A stretch of DNA of 64,000 nucleotides from Vesta saturnalis. Its lineage: Eukaryota > Arthropoda > Insecta > Coleoptera > Lampyridae. The position numbers were made by a program, and so were the translations under genes. The stretch lies in contig JARFJB010001982.1 in NCBI GenBank assembly GCA_036346205.1, forward strand, positions 119,501 through 183,500. Reading direction: 5' to 3'. Of this stretch, positions 12,830-24,215 are shown piece by piece. A model generated the notes under the pieces. It was not told the DNA's origin. It did not search any database and worked only from the letters and a program-made list of their open reading frames with translations. Numbering within the stretch: position 1 is the stretch's first letter; each line of letters opens with the position of its first letter.

Positions 12830-13770
12830 CCAATGTAATGTTCTACATTTCTAAATAACCATTTTCAGTTATAATTACGTGATTTGCAGCACTTATTCTA
12901 TGTTTCTTGGGTCACTTTGGCAAATTAATTTTCTGATAAAATTTTGGCGTCGAGGTTAAATGCAGTGTTATGTTTTGCCACATCACCTTTCACAGGGTGA
13001 TAGGGAGGCAGTCGTAAAACTGTACGACAGTGTTCTTCTAACAATTGATTGAATTTGTAGGTAATATGCTGATTTTATGGGAGCTCAATTAACACACAAA
13101 GTTGGGATTTCTACATAGTTGGCGAATAAACTATATTCTTGTCAGAAGGCGATTCCATCATTCCCGCCTTTAAAATATTGTACGTGGGGTCTTTATTTAC
13201 TTGTACATTATGATAAGACGCGTCATCAGAGATCACTACTGATTTAAGAGATAACCAGTTTTAGTAATTTTCCGTGTTCATTTCATCGTGGTAACTCCGC
13301 TCTTCGATCCTTATTTAGAAATAAACAGGCAATTCGAAATGAATCCCATATCTCCACCAGCGTGAACAATGATTAACCTCTTTCCTTTAGAAATTGGTGT
13401 GAATAATCGGGACAATGTTCTATCACTCCAACACTTTGAAGTTGTATGTGAAGCGTGAACGTAAATTTCATCCAAATACACGTTTGATCTGCCCTCTTCT
13501 CCCCGTAATACTTGTATATCATTCTTTTCTACAATAATTTTCCTGCTTCGTTTCAATTTGAATCAAATTTTTTTCAGTAGTCTGCACATCGTAGACCTCT
13601 TGTCTGTCCACCGTAGTTCATTTTCAAATTTTTGTTGGAGATTATCAATTGAGGGCCAGCAGCTTTCGGTATTATGAAAATTGTTGACAACATTCAGTAT
13701 GTGGTTTATTTCATAATATGGTGAGAACGTGCAAATTTTGGCTAACGTTACTTTAGTACGAGTTTTGGGA
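12830..13770 (-). pseudogene. Mariner/Tc1-superfamily (DDE_3-type) transposase relic A
   Basis: Minus-strand translation gives, in order: an N-terminal stretch with CWPSIDNLQQKFENEL (about 13650); an open frame (13556-13311) with the first catalytic motif NVYLDEIYVHASHT and the following KRLIIVHAGGDMGFI; RSYHDEMN; the second catalytic block SVVISDDASYHNVQ (about 13215); and a C-terminal LRLPPYHPV block (about 13000). After PYHP the family normally reads DLNPIE, but here it reads VKGDVA, so the third acidic residue is lost. There are at least two frameshifts and several stops. It would have been a cut-and-paste transposase acting at TA sites. Its 5' edge overlaps the start of repeat family D. 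Confidence 0.8.
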
Positions 13771-14880
13771 TTTGTGATATTATTTATAAATATATATGTG
13801 CATTATTTGTATACATACAGACCCGAATTTGAAGTGAGCCACCCTCAATGTCGATCAAGTTTACAAAGCAAGTAACTTTATTTATTGCATGTGATTATCG
13901 GTCTTATTGAATTACCCTTATCTATAATTATTGCTAGTATTTTTAAATACGCTGCCAGGTTTTTTAAACTTTTTTCAATGCAGTGTATCGGTCTTATTGA
14001 ACACCCTGTATATATAGGCTTATTGTAGTATTCTTTTTCTTCCAATAATTTAATTTTGGTGGATATGTCCATATTTCTCCGTAGTGTATTTAATTACGAA
14101 TACCAGTGTATATAGTTTTATCGTCAATAATGGGTATTTAGCCACTTTGTTATTACATCTGATAGGAAAAACCCCTCCCTTGTGTTAAAAAACTCCCCCC
14201 CCCCTTTGCATGAAGAAAATTTCGTATTGTTTGTGATTGAAGATATATGGTTTTATTTCACGTTGAAGAAAGCGTGGTTGAATGCCGTGCATATAGTACT
14301 TTGGATGATGCAATTTGTTATCTTGAAGAGAAGTTTGAATTGGTGATACCTTTTGTTTTGTGTCATTAAATATAAAAACACGCCTACTATTAGTTACACC
14401 CGCTTTAGTAGCTACAATTTATCGGTACTGGTTGCCCTGAGTCGAGCATGCATTACGTTTACCTGTACATTATTGAGCTGAAATTATCTTGCGTTACTGA
14501 TGTTTTGTCTTATCGTATCGTCAAGAAATGAAGTTCTCAACCGCATTTCATTTCAATATAAAGTATTATCTTTATTTGTTGAGTATAACTAGTACGTATC
14601 CATTTTAGTGCAAATTACGTTTTTATTAAGTGGAAAAATTAGATGAATTGATTTACGAACATTAAAGTAAAGCGTGTCTAATATTGTTTCGAAAGTTTTA
14701 AAATTTTAATGCTGTTGTAATGAAAATATAACAGTTGACTTCGGTTAACGTGTTCTAAGATAAAAACATTTGAGTGCATAACCTTACTTCAAACTTTATA
14801 CTTATACGTCAAAATAAACTTTGTTATTACATTGCAGTTATACAGTTTTAATCATCTTTCATTTTGAAATAATTCTACAA
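13735..14880 (+). repeat. Interspersed repeat family D, copy 1
   Basis: Matches 53855-54850 and, in part, 57190-57880. Shared blocks include TTTTGGCTA.CGTTAC, AATTTTGGTGGATATGTC, GAGTATTTAGCCAC-like sequence, TTACGTTTACCTGTACATTA, CTGATGTTTTGTCTTATCGT and ATAACCTTACTTCA. This copy carries about 200 bp of extra sequence (13820-14033) absent from copy 2. Its left end touches transposase relic A, so family D may be the non-coding body of that element. Confidence 0.7.
13895..14012. repeat. Direct pair of CGGTCTTATTGAA motifs near CACCCTGTA
   Basis: TATCGGTCTTATTGAA occurs near 13898 and again at about 13986. The second copy continues into CACCCTGTATATA, a common outer end of insect mariner-type elements. 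The pair lies inside the extra segment of repeat D copy 1, so that segment is probably a small inserted element. Confidence 0.5.
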
Positions 14881-15839
14881 CAAGGTAGGTTATATGTTAT
14901 ATATAGTTTATGTGTCATTTAAGAATTTGCTTTTATGATGAAGTTAAGTACAGCTATTGTATTATTGACAAAGATTACATGCAGTATTAAAATACAACTT
15001 TCTCATTTTTTGTTGCATTTTATTTATTTAACCTAAAATGAAATGAGTGACGTCTGACGATTGCTTAACTGATTATAGCTATAGATATATCTTCAGACGG
15101 TGCAATCGTAATTTCTTGAATTCCTTGCTGAGCCAGGCCGTGGTGCAAACGTACCTTTTTATATAAGAGAAAATTTCTCTTTAAGCTGGCTTCCGAAAGG
15201 AAGCTGAAATTTTTATTTGTTGTACTGGTACTCTTGAAATGACACCTATTCTATTTCCCCTCGTTTTTGGTGAACTGAATACTGGATTTCCAGTATTTTC
15301 CGCAGCTGTTACCTTTGCTTCTTTCATACTTCGTTCGTACTGATACTCCCGAAACAATTATAAACAAGTTGCTTATTTTTTGCTTCGGTTGTTTGCATGT
15401 GCACTTCCACCATCTACTGTTGACATTTTCACACTTACGCCCTAAAATATTTACTGTTACACTATAACCAGTCGAAGGTCACTGTCAGAAATTTCAACAG
15501 TAACTGAAAGTAAATTAAAACAAAACTGACGGTAATTATTTGATTTTGTGTGCGTTAGTGCATTTGTTAATAACAAAATCTTTATGTGATTAGAAAGTTG
15601 GGCTTCATAATCAAACATTAATTACCTACTTTTTTGCGCATCGACAGCTCCGTTCATTAGCACTATCATTGGATGATTTTTTAATTAATTATATTTAAAT
15701 TTATTGATAAATCTTATGTGTTATTTCTTAACTACTTAATTTGATATTTGATACAGAATTAATGTGTATATATATGCATCAATTATGTGTTTTATTGTTA
15801 TACTTAGGCATATTGGTTGAGGCTCATTTGTTACAACAT
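14881..15839. other. AT-rich non-coding DNA
   Basis: I see no coding relic or repeat that matches elsewhere in the window. Confidence 0.5.
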
Positions 15840-18080
15840 AATTGTGTGTCTATGCCGTGTGACCTATTCTAAGTCGTTGTATTGTAGTGACATCTCTTCT
15901 GAACATTGTTGATGGTAGGTTCCATCGTCGTTCTTCAACTGTGTTTTGTTTTCGTCCAAATGACATTTTGGATTTGACATACTTGTGTGAGCAGACTGGT
16001 TCTGTAGTATTGTCGTTTGCAGTTTTCAGGGCAGCTTGGTCTGCGTTTTGATTGCCGGAAATTCGAATATGACTGGGAATCTACGTAAACGAAATATGTT
16101 GTTCCTTCTCATAACAGTGTTTAAGCGTTGTAATAATCTTTTGTATTAATGGATTCCTTGTATAGGAGTTAATGTTATTTAACGAACATGCAGAATCAGT
16201 AACTATAAGAAACTTTTTCTGATTTGTACATAGTTTACAAAAAATTGGAGCCTGTCATATTGCATATAATTCTGCATCGTAAGTGGTGGTGTTTTGGCAT
16301 GGGCCAACTATGCTCTTTACCTTCTACTGAAAAGCTGCTCGCGTACCGTTATTGGTTTTTGATCCGCCGGTGTAGATTATTAGGTGATCTAAATGTTTTT
16401 GTAGCATTTTATTTATTTCCTCTTGGAATACAGATGTTGGTGTGTATTCTTTTTTATATGTTGCAAAGGTACTACTTATATAAGGTGTCTGTGTCTACCA
16501 AGGCCTTATTTCCAGCGGACCTATAGGTAACATATATATGAAAGTTCTTGTTTGACCATTGCTAGTGCCCTTGTCATAGTAAATGTGTATGGTTTATGCA
16601 GCCTCTCCCAGTTACTCAGTGGTGTGTTTTTTTCCAAGAAGTACATTGTGGTTTGGATGGTTTGGCTGTGCTTTTATTTTGCATGCGTAGCTTAGTATTT
16701 TATGCTGACGATGCAAAGATATTGGCTGGTGCAATGTGCTACATTCACGTATATCAATGCTGCATTTGGTACCTTTTCTAAGGACTTTGGCATAGACAAT
16801 GAGGCCGAGGAGTAAGTTTGACACCCATAATCGATTTTCCCCCCGAATTAGAGCTGTGCATATTCTCACAGAACTTCTCCATTTGTTCCCCACTGTCGGT
16901 TAGCTATTACCCTTAAGATATTTAGAGATGTCTTGTACTGTGTAACAAGGTTGTTTATGAATGTTCCAATTTTTTAATGTTAGAAACGGGTCATTATGTG
17001 TTTTTCTGAGTTACAGAAATGAATGCAAAACGTTTTTTTTCCGACGACAGCTTGAAACCCATGTTTTCGGCATTCATCACGATTTGGTTGATTCTACCTG
17101 TAACTTTTCATTTAATTCATCCATTTTGGGTGTAGTTAACAGAATTATTTCCTCTGAAACCCCATTGATGTAGCTGTTGCAATATCTCGTTCCTCCGTGC
17201 TATGTCATATGCCTTCTCTATATCAAAGAAGAGAGCGACTGCTTGAATTTTGTGAGCATATGCTTGCAGTATGACCTCTTGTAGGTGTACTAAATGATAG
17301 GTTGCACATCTATATTTTCCTGTAACCCGCCTGATAGTTGGCCAGATTTCCCTTTTTTTTGAGGACCCATATTATTACTAATCATATTCTCAAAAATGTT
17401 GGCCACACAGGATGTTAAGGTTATATATTCCTTCTTCCCAGATTTTATTGAATGTGTCTTGAAGTCATTTTTTGTACTGCGGTGTTAAATTGTTTAACAT
17501 ATCGTACGTTATACAGTCAGGTCCAGGTGCAGATGCCATGTCCAGTTCTAGTGAATTGAAAGGTTCATTATACTCCAAAGGAATGTTGATTGAAAAATCT
17601 AAAGTCGTTTCTCTATTAATTTTGGTGTTTGAAAATTGCGGTTCATAATTGCGGGAACTGCTCGTATATTGAAAGTTCGCCTACTTGTTCCGTGTTAATC
17701 ACTGCACTATCATCGTTAACTTGCAGTTGTATAGGTGATGGCCCGATATCGCTGTGATCTTTGTCCACACTTCTTTGTTAGTGGTTTCTCTATTTATACT
17801 AAAACGTAGTTTTTCCATGAATTTCTATTATTTTGAAGTGTGGTTTTTCGAGCAATAGATATGGCTTTATTGAAAGCAGTTAGATTTTTCGTAGAGTGGC
17901 TTCTTAAAATGTTAAATGCGTGTTATTTTTTATTTTCCACTGCTTTATTGACAAAATCGTTCCACCAGGGTTCGTTACGCTTGATGGGATGCCTATCAGT
18001 CTTAGGTATAGCAATATTAGCAGAAATAGTAATAGATTCGGATTTTATTTACGTTCAATACTGCAGTGTTCTGGGCTTCT
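15840..18080 (-). pseudogene. RNase H-bearing LINE (I/R1/Jockey group) ORF2 relic
   Basis: Read on the minus strand from 18080 down: the region after the endonuclease with NEPWWNDFVNKA (about 17970); RT entry APGPDCITYDML (about 17530); RT box A LFFDIEKAYDIA (about 17225); GFKLSSEK (about 17050); a post-RT region (16893-16612) with IRICTALIRGENRLW-like spacing; RNase H core fragments TYDAELYAI (about 16280) and IPSHIRISGNQNADQAALK (about 16080-16025); and the C-terminal LRIGHT (about 15870). Only about 150 nt separate box A from GFKLSSEK, so the catalytic ADD box has been deleted. There are many stops and frameshifts. RNase H is known in the I group and its relatives. The endonuclease N-terminus is absent. 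Confidence 0.85.
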
Positions 18081-19900
18081 GAAGAAGCTAGACTATTTTA
18101 AAAATATTCCAAATTACCTACTATTATTATTAATAGTGTTAATATTAATAATTAATTAAAATACCTACATCTATTTCGTACGGAATTACAGCTGTAAAGC
18201 GTTATTCGTGGTGATCAAATAAAGTATAAATTGAAATAGTGACAAGCAGCACGTACGCTTCTGTACTTCTATAAAACGAGATCGTAATCGGATTATGCTC
18301 AGTCTAAGTGCTTTAAGACGGTCCACTTAGACCCGTGCGCAATCTACATTTTTGCAGAAGCATCGAGCAAATAATAAATAAAATGATTCAACGCCATAGT
18401 GTAACCGCCGTAATGTTGGTTGCATACATAAATGATGAGAAAAATTGTTATTAAATGTACTAAAACGCCTTAAGGTTGTAGTCAAGGAAACGACGGATTA
18501 GCACAATTTTACCCGAGCGATGTATTGTCGACGTCGGGTTTGACAATGTTGCCGTCACACAGTACAGAGTATAAAGCTACATCTTATAGACCTGCAGTGC
18601 TCAATGTTTACATACAAAACCCGTTTTTTTTTATGATACTTTTTTGTAAATACATTATTTTTTATTAATAAATTTTAAAAAGTCTACAACATAATATCTT
18701 TAAAATATCAGTTATTCACATTTTTTATTCAGTGTATCAGAGCAGATGTAACATTTTCGAGTCACTTTTAATTCAAATAAAGCATATTATCTTGTTTGCA
18801 ATCAAAATGCTTCTGAAGGTGTTGATGTTAGTGTTAAATTTATATTCTAATATGACAATGATTTACTAACAACAATAAAACTGTGGATAATAACGTATTG
18901 TATTGTAAAGCTACTAAAAATTATGTAAAAATCTCTCACTCACTCACTAAGAGAACCAACCACTTGAAGCTACAGTTATAAACTAATAACTAACACTGTT
19001 TGAAATTGTAACATAATCATATACTTTCTAATCCTTTAAATAATTAACTAATTAACATTTCTAATTGCTATACCTATGCACACAAATAGGCGAACAAAGT
19101 ACCTACAATCAAAAATAGATCTTTCGATAAAATATGTAATTATATTTTCAAAAACACGGATTCAGAAGTAATGACTATTCGTTAAATTAATATTTCATAG
19201 AGACCAAGGAATGACTACTATTTTTTTAAGTAGATTTTTTAAGAATATCTAGTTTATTTTATATTAATTAAAAAACGGCGGCATTTAAAAAAATTTTTGG
19301 TAACTGTGGCAAAATTAAAGAACCCTGTAACATTTATCTCTGAAACGGGTAGTTTTAATTTCTTGCCCGGCCGCTAGAGGTCAAAACTTTAGCCACGTTG
19401 TGGTCGGGCAACTTGAAACCTACCACATGTTTTTCCACAGCATTGAACTTCTTTACCTTATATGTTCTATGGCAGAAGGCAGAATGGCATAAGCTCTATA
19501 ATACGTTTCTTATTTTATCTTTCAACTTCTCCGATATACCAGTTTTTGTAATTTTCGTTGAGATTTTCTGACTTTCTTTGGTAATGGATTTCTACTTTAT
19601 TTGCTTTCGATGGTATTGTTACCGTGGTTACACTTTTTTTTAGTGCTTCTGCAGTTTTTCCTTGCCCGCCATCAACGATACGCAGAGAACCAAAGTTTTC
19701 AGTTTACGACAACAATATGCGTACATTCAGCACCATTCTTGGCCAAGTTTGTTCAAAAAAATTGTTTTATTGTGACCGCAAGCAGTTAAGCGCAGTTACA
19801 CATATAACATATTACGACCACATTTGTATGTGTTCCTATGTATACCACGGCAATATATTAGTTATATTTACTCTAATTAAGTTGAAATTTTCATTAAATG
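18081..19900. other. AT-rich non-coding DNA
   Basis: No transposase or LINE motifs found. Two short overlapping frames (19601-19905) lie just before Harbinger H1 and have no recognisable domain. Confidence 0.5.
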
Positions 19901-19903
19901 AAT

Positions 19904-19948
19904 AGCGGCGTTCACACGTAGACTCAATCACTCATTCTAGGAACGTCC
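19904..19948 (+). repeat. H1 left TIR
   Basis: Reverse complement of 23041-23085 with about five mismatches; conserved blocks GTTCACACGTAGAC, AATCACTCA and GGAACGTCC. Confidence 0.9.
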
Positions 19949-20335
19949 GGTTCCAGTCGCGAGTTCTGGAGAGAGGACTGGATCGTGGCGCGCTAAGATC
20001 GTTGCATTAGAAATTGACAAGGTTTTGTCCTTGATTCTTTCACACGGTTTAAAACTCTAAGGGTAGATCCTATGTGTGTGTGAATACTAAATGTGTCTAG
20101 TATCCCTCTCGATCGGCGTGGTGTTTGGATTTCAGGTAAACTTGGAATTTCTGTTGAGATTTTACGTTATTTAATGATAACTTTCAATATGAAGGATGAA
20201 TATTGGTGAGAAAAGAGCTATTGTCATCTCCGCTATGTATACTACAGCAAAATTTTACAAAACAAGTGCAAACAGCGTTGTATAAGGATAGAATGGGTTA
20301 AAAAATGGAAAAAACATCGGAATCTATACGGTCAT

Positions 20336-22293
20336 ATGCCACTGGTTCAGGAACTGAAAGAAAATTGTCCTGATGATTACAGAAATTATCTAGGAATGGA
20401 TTCGCAAGCATTTGATAAATTATTGGCAATGATTGCACCAAAGGTTATGAAACAGGATACAGCGATGAGCCAGAGCATTCCACCAGCGGAGAGATTAGCG
20501 ACAACACTTCGGTTTCTGGCAACAGGACGTTCTTTACAGAACTTAAAATTCAGTACGGGAATTGGCGCTTCGACTCTTTGTGATCTTATTCCAAAAAGTT
20601 GTCATGTCATATACGAGTCCTTGAAAGATGAGTACATGAAGGCAAGTTATATTAGTAGTAAACGTATTGTTTTCAAGGCATCTTATGTTCGTATCCCATT
20701 TTTAAGTTATTTTGAAACATTAAACATTTGTTTGCTTTTCCACGTGACATTATTATATATAATAAAAGCGAACAAACTACTGTACATGTTTGTTTAAATA
20801 AACTGAAAAGTAACTTATGATTATGAAAATAAACTTTATTTCAATAACAAAAAGAAAACAACGTAATTTAAATTTTCAATAATTATAACTCCAGCTCGGA
20901 TATTAATTATTGCTTATAAAACTATTGGATTTCTCGTAGAACAATGTAGTAGTAGGTCTGGACCCATCAAAGTCCAGAATGAGCTGAGTTTGGAAATTAG
21001 CTGCAGCTGCTGTGTGTTGCGGAAATTCACTGGATTCATCCAAGTCCAGAATGACCTGAGTTTGGGAATTAGCTGCAGCTCCGTTCTGCGGAAATTCATC
21101 CAAGGAATTATTAGTTACTATATTTTGCGAAAATTGTCTCAATCCCACTGACTGCAAAAGTTTCCAGAAGTGTATGAAAATGCACTAGGTGGACGTGAAG
21201 TGCTACTGCTGTAACTTGGCGTGAGAAATGGGACTTTGTCGGGTCCGTCAGATAGACTGGTTTTAAATGTGAACGTGCCTAATAATCCCATTGTCAATAC
21301 TTGATTGATAATACTATTGCTTGAGTCGGTTCCATCCTATACAATTTTTTTGCATCAAACTCTGTGAGAGGCAAACTTCTTTGAGAGCTCAATTCTGTTT
21401 TGCATAAATCAAAAAATTCGTTTGTTTCCATTGAGGCCTTTTCTTCCCTCTTTGATAATCCTTCTTTTTCGACGTACAAGTAATATTTTGTGCAATCTGT
21501 TTCAGTTTAATTAGTGCTTTTATTTCCAGTTCCCTACTAGCAAAGAGGAATGGATGGATATTGCAACAGAATTTCAGAATAGATGGCAATTTATAAATTG
21601 TGGGGGTGCTTTGGATGGAAAGTATATTAGATTGTGCCTTCACTTAATTCAGGAGCACAATATTACAATTATAAAAATTTCTATTCCATTGTTTTAATGG
21701 CTTTGGTGAATTCAAAGTAGGAAAGTACGGAAGGCGAAAACGGTAGACTTTCAGATGGCGGCGTGACTGAATATACCAATTTTTAAAGAAAGTTACTGTA
21801 GTCGAAACTAAATTTACCAGATAAAACTGAAACAACAAATAATTTTTCCTATGTGTTCCTTGGAGACGGGGCGTTTTCTCTGGATGAACATTTCCTCAAA
21901 TCATTTCCACAAAAGGACCTGACTTACCAGAAACGAATCTTTAATTATAGATTATCCCGAGCTAGGAACGTGTCAGAAAATGCATTTGGCCAAATTGCAG
22001 CTAAATTCAGAAATCTACATACGGCAATAAGCATGGCTCCAATTAAAATAATATATGTAGTATTGGCTATTTGCACACTACACAATTTTTTGTTGAAACT
22101 AAAAACGCCATATGCAACTAAATCAACGTTTGATAATTATAATACTGATGGCCATGTTCAAATGGGGGACTGGAGAAGCGAAAGTGTGCAACTGTCTAGC
22201 TTTCAATTAGGTACACCAAGAAATCCTAGTTCATTAGCAAAAGAGGCCTGTGAAGCTTATATGAATTATTTCAATCGGAATGGACGAATATAG
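20336..22293 (+). pseudogene. H1 PIF/Harbinger transposase (DDE), two exons
   Basis: Exon 1 (20336-20641, 102 codons) holds the N-terminal PIF region (DDYRNYLGMDSQAF; ERLATTLRFLATGRSLQNL). It ends AAG|GCAAGT, a GC-type donor. Exon 2 opens after TATTTCCAG at 21530 in phase 0 with FPTSKEEWMDIA. Catalytic residues visible: D in GGALDGKYI, D in LGDGAFSLD (about 21865), E in RNVSENAFGQIAAKF (about 21985). Between about 21630 and 21850 there are two or three frameshifts and stops. The C-terminal part is open to 22293 and AATAAA follows at 22376. The exact start could lie upstream. The transposase cuts at the TIRs. The copy is inactive, but all three catalytic residues survive. Confidence 0.85.
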
Positions 22294-22905
22294 TTTCAAG
22301 ACAAAATGCTTCGTAAGGAAAAGCATAGAATACGAAATAATGTAATGCGCTTCTCATAGTGGTTAACTTTTTTTCAATAAAATAGGTACTACTTAATTGG
22401 CTAAATGTATGTGATGTTCAAAAATAAATACTGTATAAACTTACTTGTGAGCTTTCAATATTTTTCTTTATTTCCAATGGAGGTACAGGCTGCTCCGAAA
22501 GTAATACTTCCTGTTCAGAATCTTGCTCTAGCTCCTCCACAATATTTTCAGTCTCTATGTTACTTATACTGTTTGTGGACATTTCCTGATCCTTCGTGAA
22601 TAGTAACAAATCATAATACCACAATGAAAATACGTAAACACCATCAAACATCTTTTCGACTCTTCTACCTTTTTCACCTCCTTTCGAAAAGATCCTCGTA
22701 AGCTCTGAATTTTTTTAACCACAAAATCGCGATTTGCTTCTGGATAAATACTTTTACACAGTTTCCCCAATTTTTCGTATGCTTCGTTCTTCAGATTTTT
22801 GTTAGTGCATTCTTCTGAACGTATTTTCCACAAATGCGAATGACTCTTATATTCTTCTAGGAAGTTTACCATGAAATCTTTCGTCCAGTATCGGGTGTTA
22901 GCCAT
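20903..22905 (-). pseudogene. H1 MADF-domain DNA-binding partner, two exons
   Basis: Exon 1 runs from ATG at 22905 down to about 22445 and encodes a MADF (Myb/SANT-like) domain: NFLEEYKSHSHLWKIRSEE, KNEAYEKLGKLCKSIYPEAN, KIQSLRGSFRKEVKKV. One frameshift follows at about 22650, then an acidic tail. The donor GTAAGT is at 22444-22439. The last exon (21496-20903) follows a TTTAAACTGAAACAG-type acceptor and encodes NEFFDLCKTELSSQRSLPL, SYSSSTSRPPSAFSYTSG and a twice-repeated QTQ.ILD.D block. It carries one or two frameshifts. AATAAA lies at 20840-20835. MADF proteins are known partners of PIF transposases that bind DNA and help nuclear entry. Confidence 0.8.
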
Positions 22906-23040
22906 TTTACTAAACAAAAACGCTGCGCACCAACAATGTAGGTACACAAATTGCAGCTACACGGGATTTTATCGGCTGCGTTCTTAGCATTTGCATGTCT
23001 CACCGTTCACACACATACGCAATTACGCGCGATTGGAACG

Positions 23041-23085
23041 GGACGTTCCAAGAGTGAGTGATTACGTCTACGTGTGAACCCCGCT
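23041..23085 (-). repeat. H1 right TIR
   Basis: Inverted copy of 19904-19948, followed by AAT, the 3-bp target duplicate. Confidence 0.9.
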
Positions 23086-23188
23086 AATAATGAAGATGTG
23101 TATGTAGAGAAAGTCGACAACGCATCTAGTACACGTTAATTTTCTATTATTTCTACACATTATCAGAAAGGAGGGGTGCGTTTTAAAT

Positions 23189-23927
23189 GTAAAATACCTT
23201 TCGGTCAGAATTTAACCAAATTTTGATATGTTCTAGAACTTGACCAATTGATCAAATGTCTTCATTGCCCGAAAGCTCAAAGCTCAACAGTTTTTGATAT
23301 ACAGGGTCTGCAATATCACTATTTAATACTTTCAATATATCATAAAATGGACATTTTTGCCAATATTAACGCAAAACTTAGTGGAATGTTATTTTTTTGT
23401 GCTACTGGTTACAACCTTTTCTTTACTTTCATTATTTTTGTACATACACCCGATATACAGGGTGAGACCAAATATATGTATCTGAAAAGAATTATACGGT
23501 GGTATTGTTTTGATATTTTTATGAATGGAAGTTAACACATATATATGTCCATTTAAATTATTATTGCAAGTTAAGTTCCCTAGACGTCCGTTATACAGAG
23601 TGTTTCATTTCTTTAATAGATTTAATTGAGTATTATTATACTTCCTAGTTAATTTTCTGATAACTTAACTGAAATGTCTATATTAAAATAAACTATTTGC
23701 TAACTGTATATACCTACATAATAGTCACGATGTGTTTATACTGATACTGGGTGTCCAAGTACAAAGGACCAAAGCGATATCTTAAACTTCATATAGATAC
23801 GAAAAAAAACGTTAACATAAAAAATACCTTGCAATTGGATGTCGTTGCGAAATACAAAGCTTTTGGAGATTGACGGATAGAAAGGTTAGATGTGCTTCAT
23901 TTATTATGCTCACTATTTTCTAATAAA
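23189..23927 (+). repeat. Left long TIR of SWIM element
   Basis: Reverse complement of 26550-27287. Contains several TACAGGGTCTG/TACAGGGTGAG/CTGGGTGTCC motifs. The inner edge ends in CACTATTTTCTAATAAA. The frames inside it are non-coding shadows; near-identical peptides arise from both TIRs. Confidence 0.9.
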
Positions 23928-24215
23928 CTTATACTTAGTATTTACTTATTCGTTTAAACCAAAACCGTAACGTGGTATTGCGCTTTTTCTTCTGCTTTTA
24001 TTCGTACAACTAGATTTTTTTCTGATTTTGCACTTTTCTTTCTGCTTTTCATACTACAATTATTATTTTTTTCTATTCCCATACTTATAAAATAACAACA
24101 ATATAGTAGGTGGCTATGAAACGTCAAAAATTAATCCACTAATTAAGTGATATTGTTGATGCTTAGTTGGAAATCTGCTTTTTGAATTAAAATCGTTGAA
24201 GAGTTTATCTGAAAA

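Larger units (their letters stand above)
19904..23085 (+). mobile_element. PIF/Harbinger element H1, 3.2 kb
   Basis: Terminal inverted repeats of about 45 bp at 19904-19948 and 23041-23085 (AGCGGCGTTCACACGTAGAC at the left) match at most positions. They are flanked by a 3-bp AAT duplication (19901-19903, 23086-23088). Inside are a DDE transposase gene on the plus strand and a MADF-domain gene on the minus strand, both interrupted by introns and interlocked. Both are damaged, but less than most elements in the window. Confidence 0.9.

Noticed and set aside
16224..17173. Plus-strand frames over the LINE relic
   Set aside because: The minus strand carries the RNase H and RT motifs; the plus frames are shadows.
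23248..23535. 95-codon plus-strand frame, with a near-identical frame at 27228-26992 on the minus strand
   Set aside because: Both lie wholly inside the long TIRs of the SWIM element. The identical peptides only reflect the inverted repeat.
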